The position numbers and the translations under genes are program-made. Shown piece by piece: positions 25,036 through 36,560 of a DNA stretch of 64,000 nt; position 1 is the stretch's first letter, and each line of letters starts with the position of its first letter. The notes under the pieces are model-generated. The model was given only the letters and a program-made list of their open reading frames with translations, made no database searches and had not been told where the DNA came from. This DNA is from Avena insularis (lineage: Eukaryota; Streptophyta; Magnoliopsida; Poales; Poaceae), in assembly GCA_023614405.1 (NCBI GenBank), contig CM042687.1, positions 68,864,992 to 68,928,991 of the forward strand, read 5' to 3'.

Positions 25036-25301
25036 ACCATTAGTAACAATGGTGTTCAAGAAAATTCATACAAATAACATTGCTATTAGCATGCAAATAA
25101 AGTTCCATAGGTTTTTTAATTTTCTCTTCAAACACTTCATGTCCTAACTCAAGATAGATACTATAAAGCTCTCTAATTTTTTTGTTGTTTTCCATTAAGC
25201 CTAACTAGTGAAAACAAGAAACAAAAAGACAAAATTGCCGAATATAAAGGAAATAACTTCGAGCACTCACACTAGAGGATGTGAGTACCTTTTACCTTAC
25301 C

Positions 25302-25319
25302 TCCCCGACAACGGCGCCA
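25302..25319 (-). other. Ath-2 primer binding site (tRNA-Asp)
   Basis: Eighteen bases matching the tRNA-Asp 3' end at 17 of 18 positions; the minus strand reads TGGCGCCGTTGTCGGGGA. It lies 11 nt inside the 5' LTR. Confidence 0.88.
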
Positions 25320-25330
25320 GAAAAGATGCT

Positions 25331-26794
25331 TGATGTCTACGCACTTATATTCTAGTAGACGGTTGTTGGGCCTCCAAGTGCAGAGATTTGTAGAACAGCA
25401 ACAAGTTTCCCTTAAGTGGATTACCCAAGGTTTATCGAACTCAGGGAGGAAGTGGTCAAAGGTATTCCCTCTCAAGCAATCCTGCAATCAAGATACAAGA
25501 AGTCTCTTGTGTCTCCAACACAACCAATACACTTGTCAGGTGTATAGGTGCACTAGTTCGGCGAAGAGATAGTGAAATACAAGTGGTAATGGTGCCATAA
25601 AATAGCTTGACGGTGAGGTAAAGACTAAAGCAAGCAAACATGCAACAGATCTAGATGCAAACGGTGTTTCAATGTTTAGAAACAAGGCCTAGGGATCATA
25701 CTTTCACTAGTGAACACTCTCTCATATAAATATCTTCTCTTCATGATACTACTCTCGGGTTGGACACTCTAATCACCGGTAGGGCTATAACAGCACTCCT
25801 CAAAGTCCGCCTTCCCCAATCTAGATAACCCCATACCGTCACCTTGAGCGCTAGATGGTTCCAACAAACACCACAATTTCATAGAGACATCCAACTCCAA
25901 ATATAACTCATAACAAATATTCAATCTAGCCAAAGTGCCACAAATAGTATGCATGCTCTCACTTTCACACACTTGGGAAAAAACATAGATCTATTAAAGC
26001 ACAAAGAGTATTTATGTAGACTCAATCCTAAGTTCCACCATGGCATGCACGCTGTCACTTTCACACACATGGGGAGAGCAGAGATCTATTGAAGCACTTG
26101 AGTAGCAAGGTAGATCTACTTGATTACAAAGCTCATGAACACAACAAGGTCATGCATAGAGAGAGAGATGAACACATAGCTACCGGTGGAGCCCTTAGCC
26201 TCGAGGAAGAACTACTCCCTCCTCATCATGGGAATCAGCAACGGTGATGAAGATGGCAATGGAGATCGATGGAGATGGCTCCGGAGGCACTTCCCCATCC
26301 AGGCAGGGTGCTGGAACAGAGACTTTCTATTCCCCGAATCTCCCTTTCAGTGGCGGCGGCGCTATGGAGGTTTTTCTGGAAGTATGATGGATTTTTTTTA
26401 GGGTTTTTGGGTCGGAGGCTTCTTATAGGCGAAGGGGAGGCCGAGGAGGCGGCCATAGGGGACAAACCCTACCTAGGCACAGGGTAGGGCCCACCCGCGC
26501 CTAGGGGGGTTTAGCCGCCCTGGCACGTCTCCTCGTCTCCCCTCTGGACTTCTTGTTCCCCATGGAAAGTAACTGACTTTGACGTTTGTCCCGTCCAATT
26601 CCAAGAATATTTCTTTACTAACTTTTCTGAAACCAAAAACAGCAGAAAACAAGCATCTAGCACTGCTGCAACTTGTTAGTAGGTTAGTACCAGAAAACAT
26701 GTAAAAAGCACCTCAAAGTGTAGACAAGCAAAGCAAAGTAGATACTAGACAAGCATGAAGCATCAAAAATTATAGATACGTTTCCAACGTATCA
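25331..26794 (-). mobile_element. Ath-2 5' LTR
   Basis: A 1464-bp LTR, TGATACGTTGG at 26794 to GTAGACATCA at 25331 on the minus strand. It pairs with 9872-11339. TATA motif CCTATAAGA at about 26421-26429 on the minus strand. Confidence 0.93.
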
Positions 26795-26799
26795 GTTAG

Positions 26800-27679
26800 C
26801 GACGCTTCTTATTAGTCCTTAGTCCGGGTGGAAGAAATTTATCTTCAGAGGGGTTGTCTTTACTTGAACACTTTGTGTTGCTTTGGATCGATGAAGGGGT
26901 AGACTTGTTGTCTTCGGGCCTCCTTATCTTTCGGATTATTGGGGAATCTGTGTTATGGCAAGGACTTACTGTTGATTTAGTAAAGGGTTGAATAGGGTCA
27001 TTGCCTTTTGGGGGGAGATTAGAACTAAGGCACGAAGAGGGGTTGTTGTAAATTTATTTATGTGGCCATCCTGCTGAGGAGAGGTTTCGGGTTATGGCTT
27101 ACGAAGGGTCATGGCGTGAGACACAAATGAGGTGGTCATACAATAGGATCGAGTGATCCGAGGCAGACAAGCAACACATTCCAAGCATCATACAAGCATA
27201 TAGCAAGCAACAAGGTGTACCATCGGTGCTAAGGGGTGACTACACGCCATAAGGGGAATCCTATATTAAGGATGCTTATCCTAAGTATGGACGTGATGAG
27301 GGTCTTGACTTCTGTATTGCCATTGGGTGTCATCGGTGTCGTACTTGATCCTTTGAGGCGATGAAGGACTCCGTTGGTAGGGCAATCTTGTAGTGTCTTT
27401 CGTCATTCGTAGCTCCTTTGGTTTGCTTGTCTCTGTTCTCTTTATTTCAGGATCTCTGTCTTCATAGTCTCCAAGTCGAACTTTGTTTTGAAAACGGAAC
27501 ATTTGAAGTATACGAGATATGTAGTAATCCATTTTCGAGTAGTTTGAAGTTAGAGAAGGTGAGATAAGAAGTCTTTCGAAAAGCTTTTGGGAAAAATAAT
27601 TTTCGTAAGCCGGTGTTTTCATAAATAGGGGTTGTCCTGTCTAACGTCCATGCTAACTAAGGTCTCCTACAGTCAGGAT
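26800..27679 (-). mobile_element. LARD-1 interior, 5' part, non-coding
   Basis: This continues the LARD-1 interior after the Ath-2 insertion, up to the primer site. One frame of 113 codons (27281-27622, minus) is Arg/Lys/Thr-rich and has no recognisable domain. I do not call it a gene. Confidence 0.6.
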
Positions 27680-27692
27680 GGCTCTGATACCA
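27680..27692 (-). other. LARD-1 primer binding site (tRNA-iMet)
   Basis: The minus strand reads TGGTATCAGAGCC, four bases inside the LTR end TGCCACA. Confidence 0.88.
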
Positions 27693-28664
27693 AGTCTGTG
27701 GCACCCCGGATTTATGGTCCGAGAATACCCGTTATGCATACAATTCATGTTCCCATGATCATTGAGTCGTGAGCATAACCGACCAGTATCAGTACATCAT
27801 CCAGAAAGTAACAATTACAAAACTTACAATGTGGCCATTATGGCGATTATAACACAAATAGCGGAAGTCTTCAAGCGCAGAGCCCATGTCATGCAATAAC
27901 CTACAAGCAACTGACTGGGAAGACGGCCTAGCTTGCATAGACGTCAGCTTCCTCGTCGTCTCTCGATCCTCTGAAGATCTAGCCAAGTAAATATCCAGGG
28001 ACAACGCCAGTGAGTACTTTGAATGTACTCGCAAACCACCCTATGAGAATAGTAATAAAGGATATGCAGAATGTCTGTAGTAGGATGGCTCCATGAGAGG
28101 TTCTTTTATAAACCAGTTTCTCTTGTAGATAGAGCCTATCTCTATATCTTTTTTGAAAAACTCGTGTAAAACATTTTGGAAACCTTTTTGAAAAGTTTTA
28201 AGAAAACACTAGGATTCGGGTCACCCATTTTTTTTCCTTCCAGTCATCCCATGAACAAAATCCTTCCTCCTTTTTCCGACCACCCCATGGTCAAAACAAT
28301 TTCAAGCCATAGCTTTTCCGAAGTCCTTTTTGAAATCAAAACCCCAGCACCGCTCTACAGCAACCTTTCCCACCGTCCATGACCAGGGACTCGGCTATTT
28401 GAATAGATTTACACTCTACAGAGGTTGTACACTTTACCCACACCATCCGAGTACCCTACCCTGATCTACACCAATCGTGGGTCGAGTATCCGATCAAGAC
28501 CTTCAGGATGCCTACTCTAATATAAGTGCCTACCCTATGAGTGTTTTCCCCTCAACACCGGGACGCCCTGTACAGTTCCCAAGCCAACCAGAGCACCTTT
28601 TCCACTACACCAAGTGTGCACTTTCAATGAGGGGCTCATAGTAACACGTGGAGGCCCGTAGACC

Positions 28665-30018
28665 CTTCGTTCCTTCTCCCAGTCAATGTTTTACATCGAC
28701 CGTTTTACCAGAGAAGGACCACCCTCTAGGACCTTGACATCCTCTGTAGTAGCTGTGAGACAGCTATACTAGAATAGACAAATTCCAGCCCAGCCCCATC
28801 CCATTCCAGAGTAATGTGGTTGCACGGGTTAATTGTTCTGGCAAAACTACAAAGAATTGAGTGCGTTTTCATAAACCTTTTTCCTCCATCTTTCGTCCAA
28901 CCTTTTTGTAAAACCAAAACCTTTTTACTTTTTAAACTGACTTGGCAGGCCAAGCCTCGCCAAGGTTTTCTCATAAAACACTCTTGTAAGCTTTTCCGGG
29001 GTCTCCCCATCCCATGTTTTGCTTCGGCTAAAACGGGGTTTCCAAAGGGGCATGGTGTTATACACCATCTATCCTACTAGGGGAAGGTAGGTGTCATCAA
29101 AGGTATTGTACTAGTAGTACAAACATGTAATGACTTGGAGGAGCCAAGCCACTACCAGATATAAAACATTTCACCATAGAACAATGCACTTTGTATAAGA
29201 GTAGATAAAACATGCATAGTATAACAGTTGGACAAAGGCTTATGAACAATAAGGTGGCTTGCCTGTGACCAACGAGATGTCCCTAGACTTATTATTTGGA
29301 TAACCAAGAATACCAATAATAATAATAATAATATTAACCCGATGCTTCCTTCTCCCGATCGATGTTTTACATGGACCGTTTTACCAGAGAAGGACCACCC
29401 TCTAGGACCTTGACATCCCCTATAGTAGTTATGAGGCACCTATACCAGAATAGACAAACTTCCAGCCCAGCCCTGTCCCATTCCAAAGTAATGGGGTTGC
29501 ACAGATTAATTGTTCTGGCAAAGCTGCAAAGAACCGGGTGCGTTTTTATAAATCTTTTTCCTCCATCTTTCGTCCAACCTTTTTGTAAAACCAAAACCTT
29601 TTTCCTTTTTAAACTCACTTGGCAGGACAAGCCTCGCCAAGGTTTTGTCAAAAAACACTCTTGTAAGCTTTTCCGTGGTCTCCCCATCCCATGGTTTTGC
29701 TTCGGCTAAAACGGGGTTTCCAAAGGGGCATGGTGTTATACACCATCTATCCTACTAGGGGCAGGTAGGTGTCATCAAAGTTATTATACTAGTAGTGCAA
29801 ACATGTAATGACTTGGGGGATCCAAGCCACTACAAGATATAAAAACATTTCACGATAGAACAATGCACTTTGTATAAGAGTAGATAAAACATGCATAGTA
29901 AAACAGTAGGACAAAGGCTTATGAGCAAGAAGGTGGATTTCCTGTGACCAGCGAGATGTCCCTAGACTTCTTATTTGGATAACCAAGAATACCAATAATA
30001 ATAATAAGATTAACTCAA
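28665..30018. repeat. Tandem duplication of about 680 bp inside LARD-1 5' LTR
   Basis: Units are about 28665-29342 and 29343-30018. Each starts with a CTTCCTTCTCCC-type stretch and GTTTTACAT, continues through GGGGCATGGTGTTATACACC, and ends in an (AAT)n run before another CTTCCTTCTTCT. The units differ by scattered substitutions and small indels. Confidence 0.85.
29305..29335. repeat. AAT microsatellite
   Basis: An (AAT)n run at the end of the first duplicated unit. A shorter one is at 29993-30007 at the end of the second. Confidence 0.8.
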
Positions 30019-31844
30019 CGCTTCCTTCTTCTCGTCGTCACAATCGCAACTATCGCCGTTATCGAGCAAACATACAAGCAAACAACACCACAATCAATAC
30101 AATGCATACAAGTATCAAACCATACAGCAATCAAAGGATAAACACATGGTATACATCATTAGGGGGTTGGGTGATTTGTTTGATTGGATTGGTAGAAGAT
30201 TGGGAGGCATTGGAAAAAGATCCCTTTTGGATTTATAGTCTAGGAACTCCTAAGAGAGGGTTTTTTGGCCAAGGACATGTTCTGTATGATACCATTATAT
30301 AAAAATGATATCATAAGATATATATTGATAAAATGAAACCAACAAAAGTGGTTTCACTATTTTATCAATTACAATTGATTTATAGTGATTTTTATAATGA
30401 ATAAAGCTCTAGTTTAGGAAATAATTTATCAGAATTGTTTTGGAGTTCCAAAAATTATTTACTTGGATTATTAAGTAGTATTTTATGGACTGATTCAAGA
30501 GGAGTTGGAATCATCTCAAAATAATTTCTATAATGCCCTCAGGAAATTCCCAAAGGCAGTACTATATAGTTTTTGTCTTTTTCACCATATAATCTACAGG
30601 AGATTTTGATGTTATTCCAAGGACACAGGTTACGTATTTTAAATATCTTCCTGTAGAATTTGTAATCACTCAATTTGGATTTACAGAACTACTGTAGTGA
30701 TTTTTCTAGTAAATAGATGCTTAATAAATTTTGGACACCTGGGTTTTGATGTATATGGCTATTTAGATGTAAATAGAGTTGTAATTAGGTCAATAACTCA
30801 TTTGGTTTGGCCTAGATAATTTTCTAAAGTAAAAAATGGCCTGATTTTGTTATTTTTGCTACGGTAAAACAATAGTTCAAATTGGCATAGGATGAAGGCA
30901 CAAAAATGGGTATTTCAAATATCTAACAGTTGAATTTGGATTCATTCCATTTGGATATGTATAATTTACTGGGTGATTTATTTAGTGCAATAGATACATG
31001 TTAGTGGATTAAATCTTAGAAAAGTACAAATTACTCTTAGTCAAAGTATTGGTACTGCATGTTAGGGAGGACACTCAGATACCCTAGAAAAATTATATCT
31101 TGGCAATTGGGGTGGTTTTCCATTTTCATTTCAATTTAAAACAAAAGCCTAAAATTCTGGATCTGGACAAAAGAATAAAAGGGAAATAGATCTCGGGCCA
31201 GATATATAAGGAGAGTGGGCCACCCAGTGGAATTCGGCCCACCCGGACAAAGGTCGCGCTCGAGAGCCACGATTTGAATGGGCAGGCTGGGCTGTCAGCG
31301 GGCGACGACAGCGAAGAGGTATCCGTGGATCTGGGGCGTTGGATCAAAGGGGGTCCGACGGTGGTGGTTCGTCGTCTCCGCTGAGAGCTAGCGGTGGCGA
31401 GGAAACCCTAGGGCGAGGCAGGAGGAGGAAGGAGAGCTCACCGGAGGGTGCAGGAGATGTCGGGGATGGCGTAGGGCGATGCAGTGCATGCCGAAGAGCT
31501 CGGGGAGGGGCGGCATGGGGGTTTTGACGTTGGCGGTGGCCTCGCGCAAGGACGGCAGCGGTGCTTCCTAGGTGCTCATCGGAGATGCATCCAGAGGTTG
31601 TCCTGAACCAAAAAATACACATGGGGAGAGTCAGAGGAGGTAGGGAAATAAGGTAGGGGACATGTAGGGACAGTGGAGCAAGGAGGAGGAGGCTACGCTC
31701 ATTTTCATGCTCGGGGTCGAGAGCTTCTTTCTCTCCTTATTTCGAGCAGAGCAGAGCAGGGGAGGGAGAGAGGGTGGTTTGGGGAGGTGAGTGGGGAGCG
31801 GTGGGGTTGAATGAGGGCGAAGGGAGGTGCTGGGGTGGCCCGTG

Positions 31845-31857
31845 GGTATTTAACCCG
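31845..31857 (-). promoter_or_regulatory. TATA-like box of LARD-1 5' LTR
   Basis: The near-palindromic GGGTTAAATACCC, conserved in the 3' LTR at about 5456-5467, with a C/T-rich leader downstream on the minus strand. Confidence 0.5.
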
Positions 31858-34184
31858 AGGGAAGAAGTGTAGGGCGGGCATAGCCCATAGAGAGCTTTGG
31901 GGAGGGAGGTGGCCAGGGATTAGGCAAGAGGGGTGGTGATGGGTGGTGTGCGGGCCAGGTGCTCAACCAGGTGAGTGGACGGGAGGGTTGGTGGCTACTG
32001 GTGTTTGTTTGATTAAGATTTTTAAACAAAACTTTCCCTTATTGATGGTTATGAAGGAAAATAGAAATCCTGTCTTAGTCAAGCTGAGGGAAAGTTACTG
32101 GTATGTGGGTATGGCCATTTCATGACCTTGTGAATTGTTTGGACTTTTCAGAATAATTTAGATGCATTTATTTTCATTTATTCAAAAAGTGCAGAAATAG
32201 TTTATAGAAGCTTATTTTATATTTTTACATTGGACAAGGTTTGTTTTTTATGTGATATGGTCCTAAATACCATATTACACATTTTAGAATTTTATTGGAT
32301 TTTATTGATATGGAAAAGTATTTTTAATGGATTCTTCTTGTTTTTGCCATTTAAGAGAAGGGGCAAAAATAAATAATAGGGGATATCAAAAATATTTATT
32401 TTTGAGATGGGAAGATAGGGGATGATATATAGAACTCAAATTTGCATTGAGTTAGAAAAGTTATTTGGAGAAAAACAAACTTGCCTCTATAGACAAAGAT
32501 TATAGGGTTTTGCCAAAAATGGAATTTAGATAGTTTTAGGATCCAAATAATTATGGGGATTATTTGGGGAATTATCATATCCAAGGTATATGATGTAAAC
32601 TTGATGTATACATCATGGCCAACCTTGGTTTTTGAAGAATTGTGGTGAAAAGGGATGGGGACTAGACTTGGGGGGATCTAGGGTGTTGATAATTTTATGC
32701 CACCTAAACATGGTTGGATTAGTGAGCTCAGAGCTCACCTTGATATAAGGGATAGATCGGTGATTATACCAAGTTATATAGATGATCATGGAAGAAATAT
32801 TTGGGCTTGGATGTATTTGGGGTGGTCTAGAAGAGATGGCAAACTTTGTTGAAAATAAGGCTGCCATAACAGATACATCATGTTGCCACATAAACCATGT
32901 GGGTTTAGGAAGCACAGAGATCCAATGGAAACAAGTGAAGTGGGGATTGATAGGACATGATTATTAGATAATAATCATGCAAAGAGTTGGTCAAGGGGAG
33001 GTGGTATATAGATGTGAGCTTCTTCCAAAGTTGGCAGATGATAAGATTTGCAGAAAAGATTATTATCTTGACTATAAAACCATCATAGATGAGTGGGAGG
33101 CAAAAATGGCCTAGCCAAAGGCAGGAGTTTGCTTTGGTAGTACTAATTATGTACTACAAGATGGTTCAAGTACATTCTGAAGAATGCGCATAGGCTAGAA
33201 CTGGTGGAGTCTCAAAGATTGAATCCAGCTAAGGATTCCAGACTTGGCCATTTTGGCAGATTTAGGGTTTTAGACTAGAGTACAAGTGTAGATGATTTAG
33301 AGAGAACTCTAGGTTGCAAAATCATGATAAAGGAGATGATTTTTGAAGTGTTATCTAAGTAGATAGGATCCGTACTTATATTGGTCTTCATGAAGTTGGG
33401 AATTATCAGAAAAGATTAATCCTTGATTGATCTGATGAAGAGATGAGAGGGTCACCTTAGTGGCTTAAAGTGGACCCAGATTTGGTGGCTTGATTTGAGA
33501 TTGATGATCACAATCATAGATTTTGGTCCTAAGGGATGAGCTACTAGATTATCTCTCTCTATCTCCTAAGCACACAATACAATCAACAGATCCAAGCAAT
33601 ACATCATACAACAGATCGAGGCAATTCATATTGCTAAACAATATGATACTACTAAGGTTACCCTCAAGTCTAGCTTGGGGTAAGCCAGGGTGTTTTTAAG
33701 AGATTGTGTTTTGAATAAAGGTAAGGATCTCTTGGTATTTATAAAAAGATTAAAATGAAAGGGTTTTATGAAAGGTTTTGGAAAAAAACCTAGAGATAAG
33801 AGTAGTTGAAGTTCTGTCTTGCAAACATAAGGAGATTATATATATATAGGTCTCCATAGTTTTTGTAGTAGAAGATGGTAAAATAATTTGTTGTATAAAA
33901 ATCATCTTGGCTCATGTGTGAAATGCCAGAACTTTTGAGAAAATGAAAGATGAGCCAAGACATCTCTTTTGTAAAATAGTTTTTTCAACTAGAGTTGAGA
34001 TAGGAAGTATATCACCTAATACACACAGTTGCATAAACACAAGAAAACAAGTAAGCAAGCATTACAATAAATAACAAGAAAAAGTTTTTGTGCCCCCTAA
34101 TTTTTTCCTTTTCGAAAAAAGATCAGGGTTGCTAAAATTGGAATGTTACATATTGTATTTGTTGATGCTGCTAGAACTGCCAGT

Positions 34185-34525
34185 CGTGTCCAATAGTACC
34201 GTACTTTTTTCGGTAGTACCACTCGGCTGCGATAGTACCGCCTAGTGGTACCGGTCACATCTGAACCTGGCAGTAATCTAGGGCTCCTCCTTAGGAGTTT
34301 CCGGTGCCTCCTTCCAGTACTACCGGAGTCAACGGTAGTACCGCCCCATGGCCTAAAACTATCGATAAGCGGTACTACTGCCCTTGGATCTGGTACTACC
34401 TGTGGCTACTAAGATGGTTCAGCTCATTAAGTTTCCTCACAGGATCGCCCAGATTCTCGCACCGGTACCTGGCCAGTAGTACTGGGATTCTTCGGTACTG
34501 CCGCTACCAAGTCTAGTACTACCGT
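34185..34525. repeat. Cluster of CGGTAGTACCG-type palindromes in Cop-2 U3
   Basis: About ten variants of GGTAGTACC / GGTACTACC are scattered within 340 bp just upstream of the TATA box, for example near 34211, 34314, 34330, 34368, 34393 and 34510. Confidence 0.75.
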
Positions 34526-34561
34526 TCATCGCAATAGCCCAACAAACAGATTTCAGGCCCC

Positions 34562-34571
34562 CTATAAAAGG
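34562..34571 (+). promoter_or_regulatory. TATA box of Cop-2 LTR
   Basis: CTATAAAAGG, followed by a C/T-rich leader. It corresponds to the TATATAAG boxes of Cop-1. Confidence 0.65.
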
Positions 34572-35518
34572 GGCCCTTCTTATTCATTGTACTTATCCCT
34601 TTGATCTCTTTGCACCCTCCATTATTGATTTCCTTGATCTTGCTTCCTCCCTCTCCCTCCCATGATTCTTTCATCCTTTTGAGGGAAAATAAAGAGGAGA
34701 TCTAGATCTACAATCCCACCAATCCATCTGTCCTCTAAGTGAGGGGAATATCTTGGGATCAAGATCTTGGAGACTTGTGTGCTTTTCCTCTTGTGTTCTT
34801 CCTCTCTTATTCCCCCAATAGCTTGTGTAGCTTTGGTGGAATTTTGGATTGAAGGACTTTCCATTGCATTAGGTGCATCGGTTTGAGTTCTCCTCAGAGG
34901 ATTTGGTTGGTGAAATCTAGAAGCTTGTTAATCTTGCGTTCGTGTAACCCTAGTCCGTTGTGTGGCCTTTGTGGTGAGTTCTTGGGGACTCAAATTAAGT
35001 TGTGGATCTCTCCCCAAGCTAGTGGCATTGGTGGTGATTAGTAGGAGCCTCCAATTAAGTTGGATATTGCCCCAATCTTGTAAGGTTTGGTGTCCGCCCT
35101 CAAGTGTCCCATAGTGGATCGGGTGCTTGCCGTGCGTCGGGTGCTCAGGAGAATAGGGTGAGGCCTCTTGTGGCGCTGGTGGTATTAGTACCGCCAACCC
35201 CTCCAACGAGATGTACTCCCTTGTAGGGAGGAACTCGGTAAAACATCGTCATCTATGCATGCCTCAGTTATCTCGATACCTGAGCCCTTTACTTATGCAC
35301 TTTACATTGTGATAGCCCTCATGCTTGAAGTAATTTATCTTGACATCAATTTGTTGCTTGTATTTCTTAGCATAAGTTGTTGGTGCACATAGGTGAACCA
35401 AAGTATATAGGCTTTGTGCTTGTCAAAAGAAAATGCTAGTTTAATTACGCCTTTGTTAAGATGTAAAAGTTTTAAATCGCATATTCACCCCCCTCTAGGC
35501 GACATTTGTGATATTTCA

Positions 35519-36560
35519 CATGTTTATAGTCTTTTTTCCTTCTGCATAGGTCGTCCTCTTGGATTCAAATTGCACTTTAGTGCCAAAAAATTTGTGGCTG
35601 AACAGTAGGTTTCTCTGCTTGTTAGTTTTTTCATGTTTTTCAATAAAAGGTATATAGACAAGAAATAAAAACGAGATGGAACTAGAAGCTAAAAAGAGCT
35701 AAAAAGCTAGCAAAAAAGAGACTCAGAACTTAAAAGGCGCTCTAGATCTCGAGCTAAAGCAAATGAAATAAAAGGTTATCTAAAAGAAATGATTGCACCA
35801 GGAATCAAAGCCTGCATAAGCTTTCCTTATTGCACGATGATTCAGTAGCTTGAGTTCTTCCTTGAATTTTTACCAGCATGTATATAAGTTGGGTTGGATA
35901 CTCTTGAAAATGAAATCATTGGGTTGGGTCCAGATAGCCCAATCCACTAGAATAATAAGATCCATATAGAAAGGGGGTTTTATTACATGCTATAGGCTCT
36001 CCACCATTGTCTGAATATCATTTGATTGAGAATTCCAATTTGGATAGAAGTAGTTGCAATAGGCTTTGGAAAATGGGCATTGGAAAAATATATGATTTCT
36101 TATTTCCACCTGAGGAGAAGAGCATAAAAAACAACTATAGTCTGATATGAAGAAGTACTTCCTCTATAGTAAATCTCTCGTGTTGAGTCTGTCATGCGTC
36201 AAATACCAAAAGAATGCTTTCTGCTTGTTCTAACAGCAAGATTTCCAAGACCAAGTGATTGCTTTAGGAAACACATGAGTACCAATCAACGCTTGGTATG
36301 TAGCTCCCACCTGAAATTTTGTGGCACTATTGCTATAACTCTAAGCATCATTTTCTTGTGTTGGTCGTAGATTATGAACAATGTCCTGGAGTTGGAAGAA
36401 TTTGGTATGAGTGATAGCTCCCAATTTCATGACATTTTCATTTGATTTTCATCTTGTTTATTGCCAGATTTCACTGAAGATTGCCTTTTCCACTAATATA
36501 ATGTCGCAATTAGCAAATCCTTGGTTTCTTGTGATGGCTTCAGGTAATAAACATTTATTG
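35519..36560 (-). pseudogene. LINE-f: 3' end of a LINE ORF2 (zinc-binding RT domain) and 3' UTR
   Basis: On the minus strand a frame from about 36545 to 35800 carries the C-terminal zinc-binding domain that follows reverse transcriptase in plant L1-type LINEs. Recognisable pieces in order are FFQLQDIVHNL, YQALIG, ITWSWKS, FFWYLTHDRLNTRD, the CFLC pair, and NHIFFQCPFSKAYC with the His and Cys ligands. Several stops interrupt it, including one directly after RD(L)L near 36166. The RT and endonuclease parts are absent. About 35519-35800 is AT-rich and would be the 3' UTR; no clear poly-A or target duplication is visible. It meets Ath-3 LTR sequence near 36560. Confidence 0.8.

Larger units (their letters stand above)
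9867..26799 (-). mobile_element. Ath-2: complete Athila-lineage element with GTTAG target duplication
   Basis: The element itself is 9872-26794. GTTAG lies at 9867-9871 and again at 26795-26799, so both ends are exact. In minus orientation it has a 5' LTR (25331-26794), a tRNA-Asp-type primer site, an acidic ORF, a long non-coding interior, a polypurine tract and a 3' LTR (9872-11339). Cop-1 is nested inside it. Without Cop-1 it is about 6.7 kb and has no protease, RT, RNase H or integrase, so it must be mobilised in trans. LTRs and ORF resemble the abundant Triticeae Sabrina/WHAM group; the exact family name is not certain. Confidence 0.92.
27697..34150 (-). mobile_element. LARD-1 5' LTR, about 6.45 kb
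   Basis: Bounded on the minus strand by TGTAACATTCC at 34150 and GGGTGCCACA at 27697, next to the primer site. U3 is 34150 to about 31860. A TTAAATA box lies at 31845-31857, followed by a GC-rich leader to about 31290. The rest to 27697 is mixed, including a tandem duplication. Only 31288-34150 can be compared with the 3' LTR, because Ath-1 cuts the other copy. No coding domain is seen in any frame. The flank at 34151-34155 is TATTG; its left partner is outside the window. Confidence 0.75.
34151..35518 (+). mobile_element. Cop-2: right part of a Cop-1-family LTR
   Basis: Plus-orientation LTR homologous to the reverse complement of the Cop-1 LTRs. It ends with CACCCCCCTCTAGGCGAC and ATTTCA at 35518. 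The left part is missing because LARD-1 inserted at 34150/34151. It retains a TATA box at 34562 and a cluster of CGGTAGTACCG-type palindromes upstream. It is much more diverged from the Cop-1 LTRs than these are from each other. Whether it was a solo LTR or part of a full element cannot be told. Confidence 0.82.

Noticed and set aside
28665..30018. CRISPR-like or satellite array
   Set aside because: Only two long adjacent copies, no short regular repeats or spacers. It is a simple tandem duplication.
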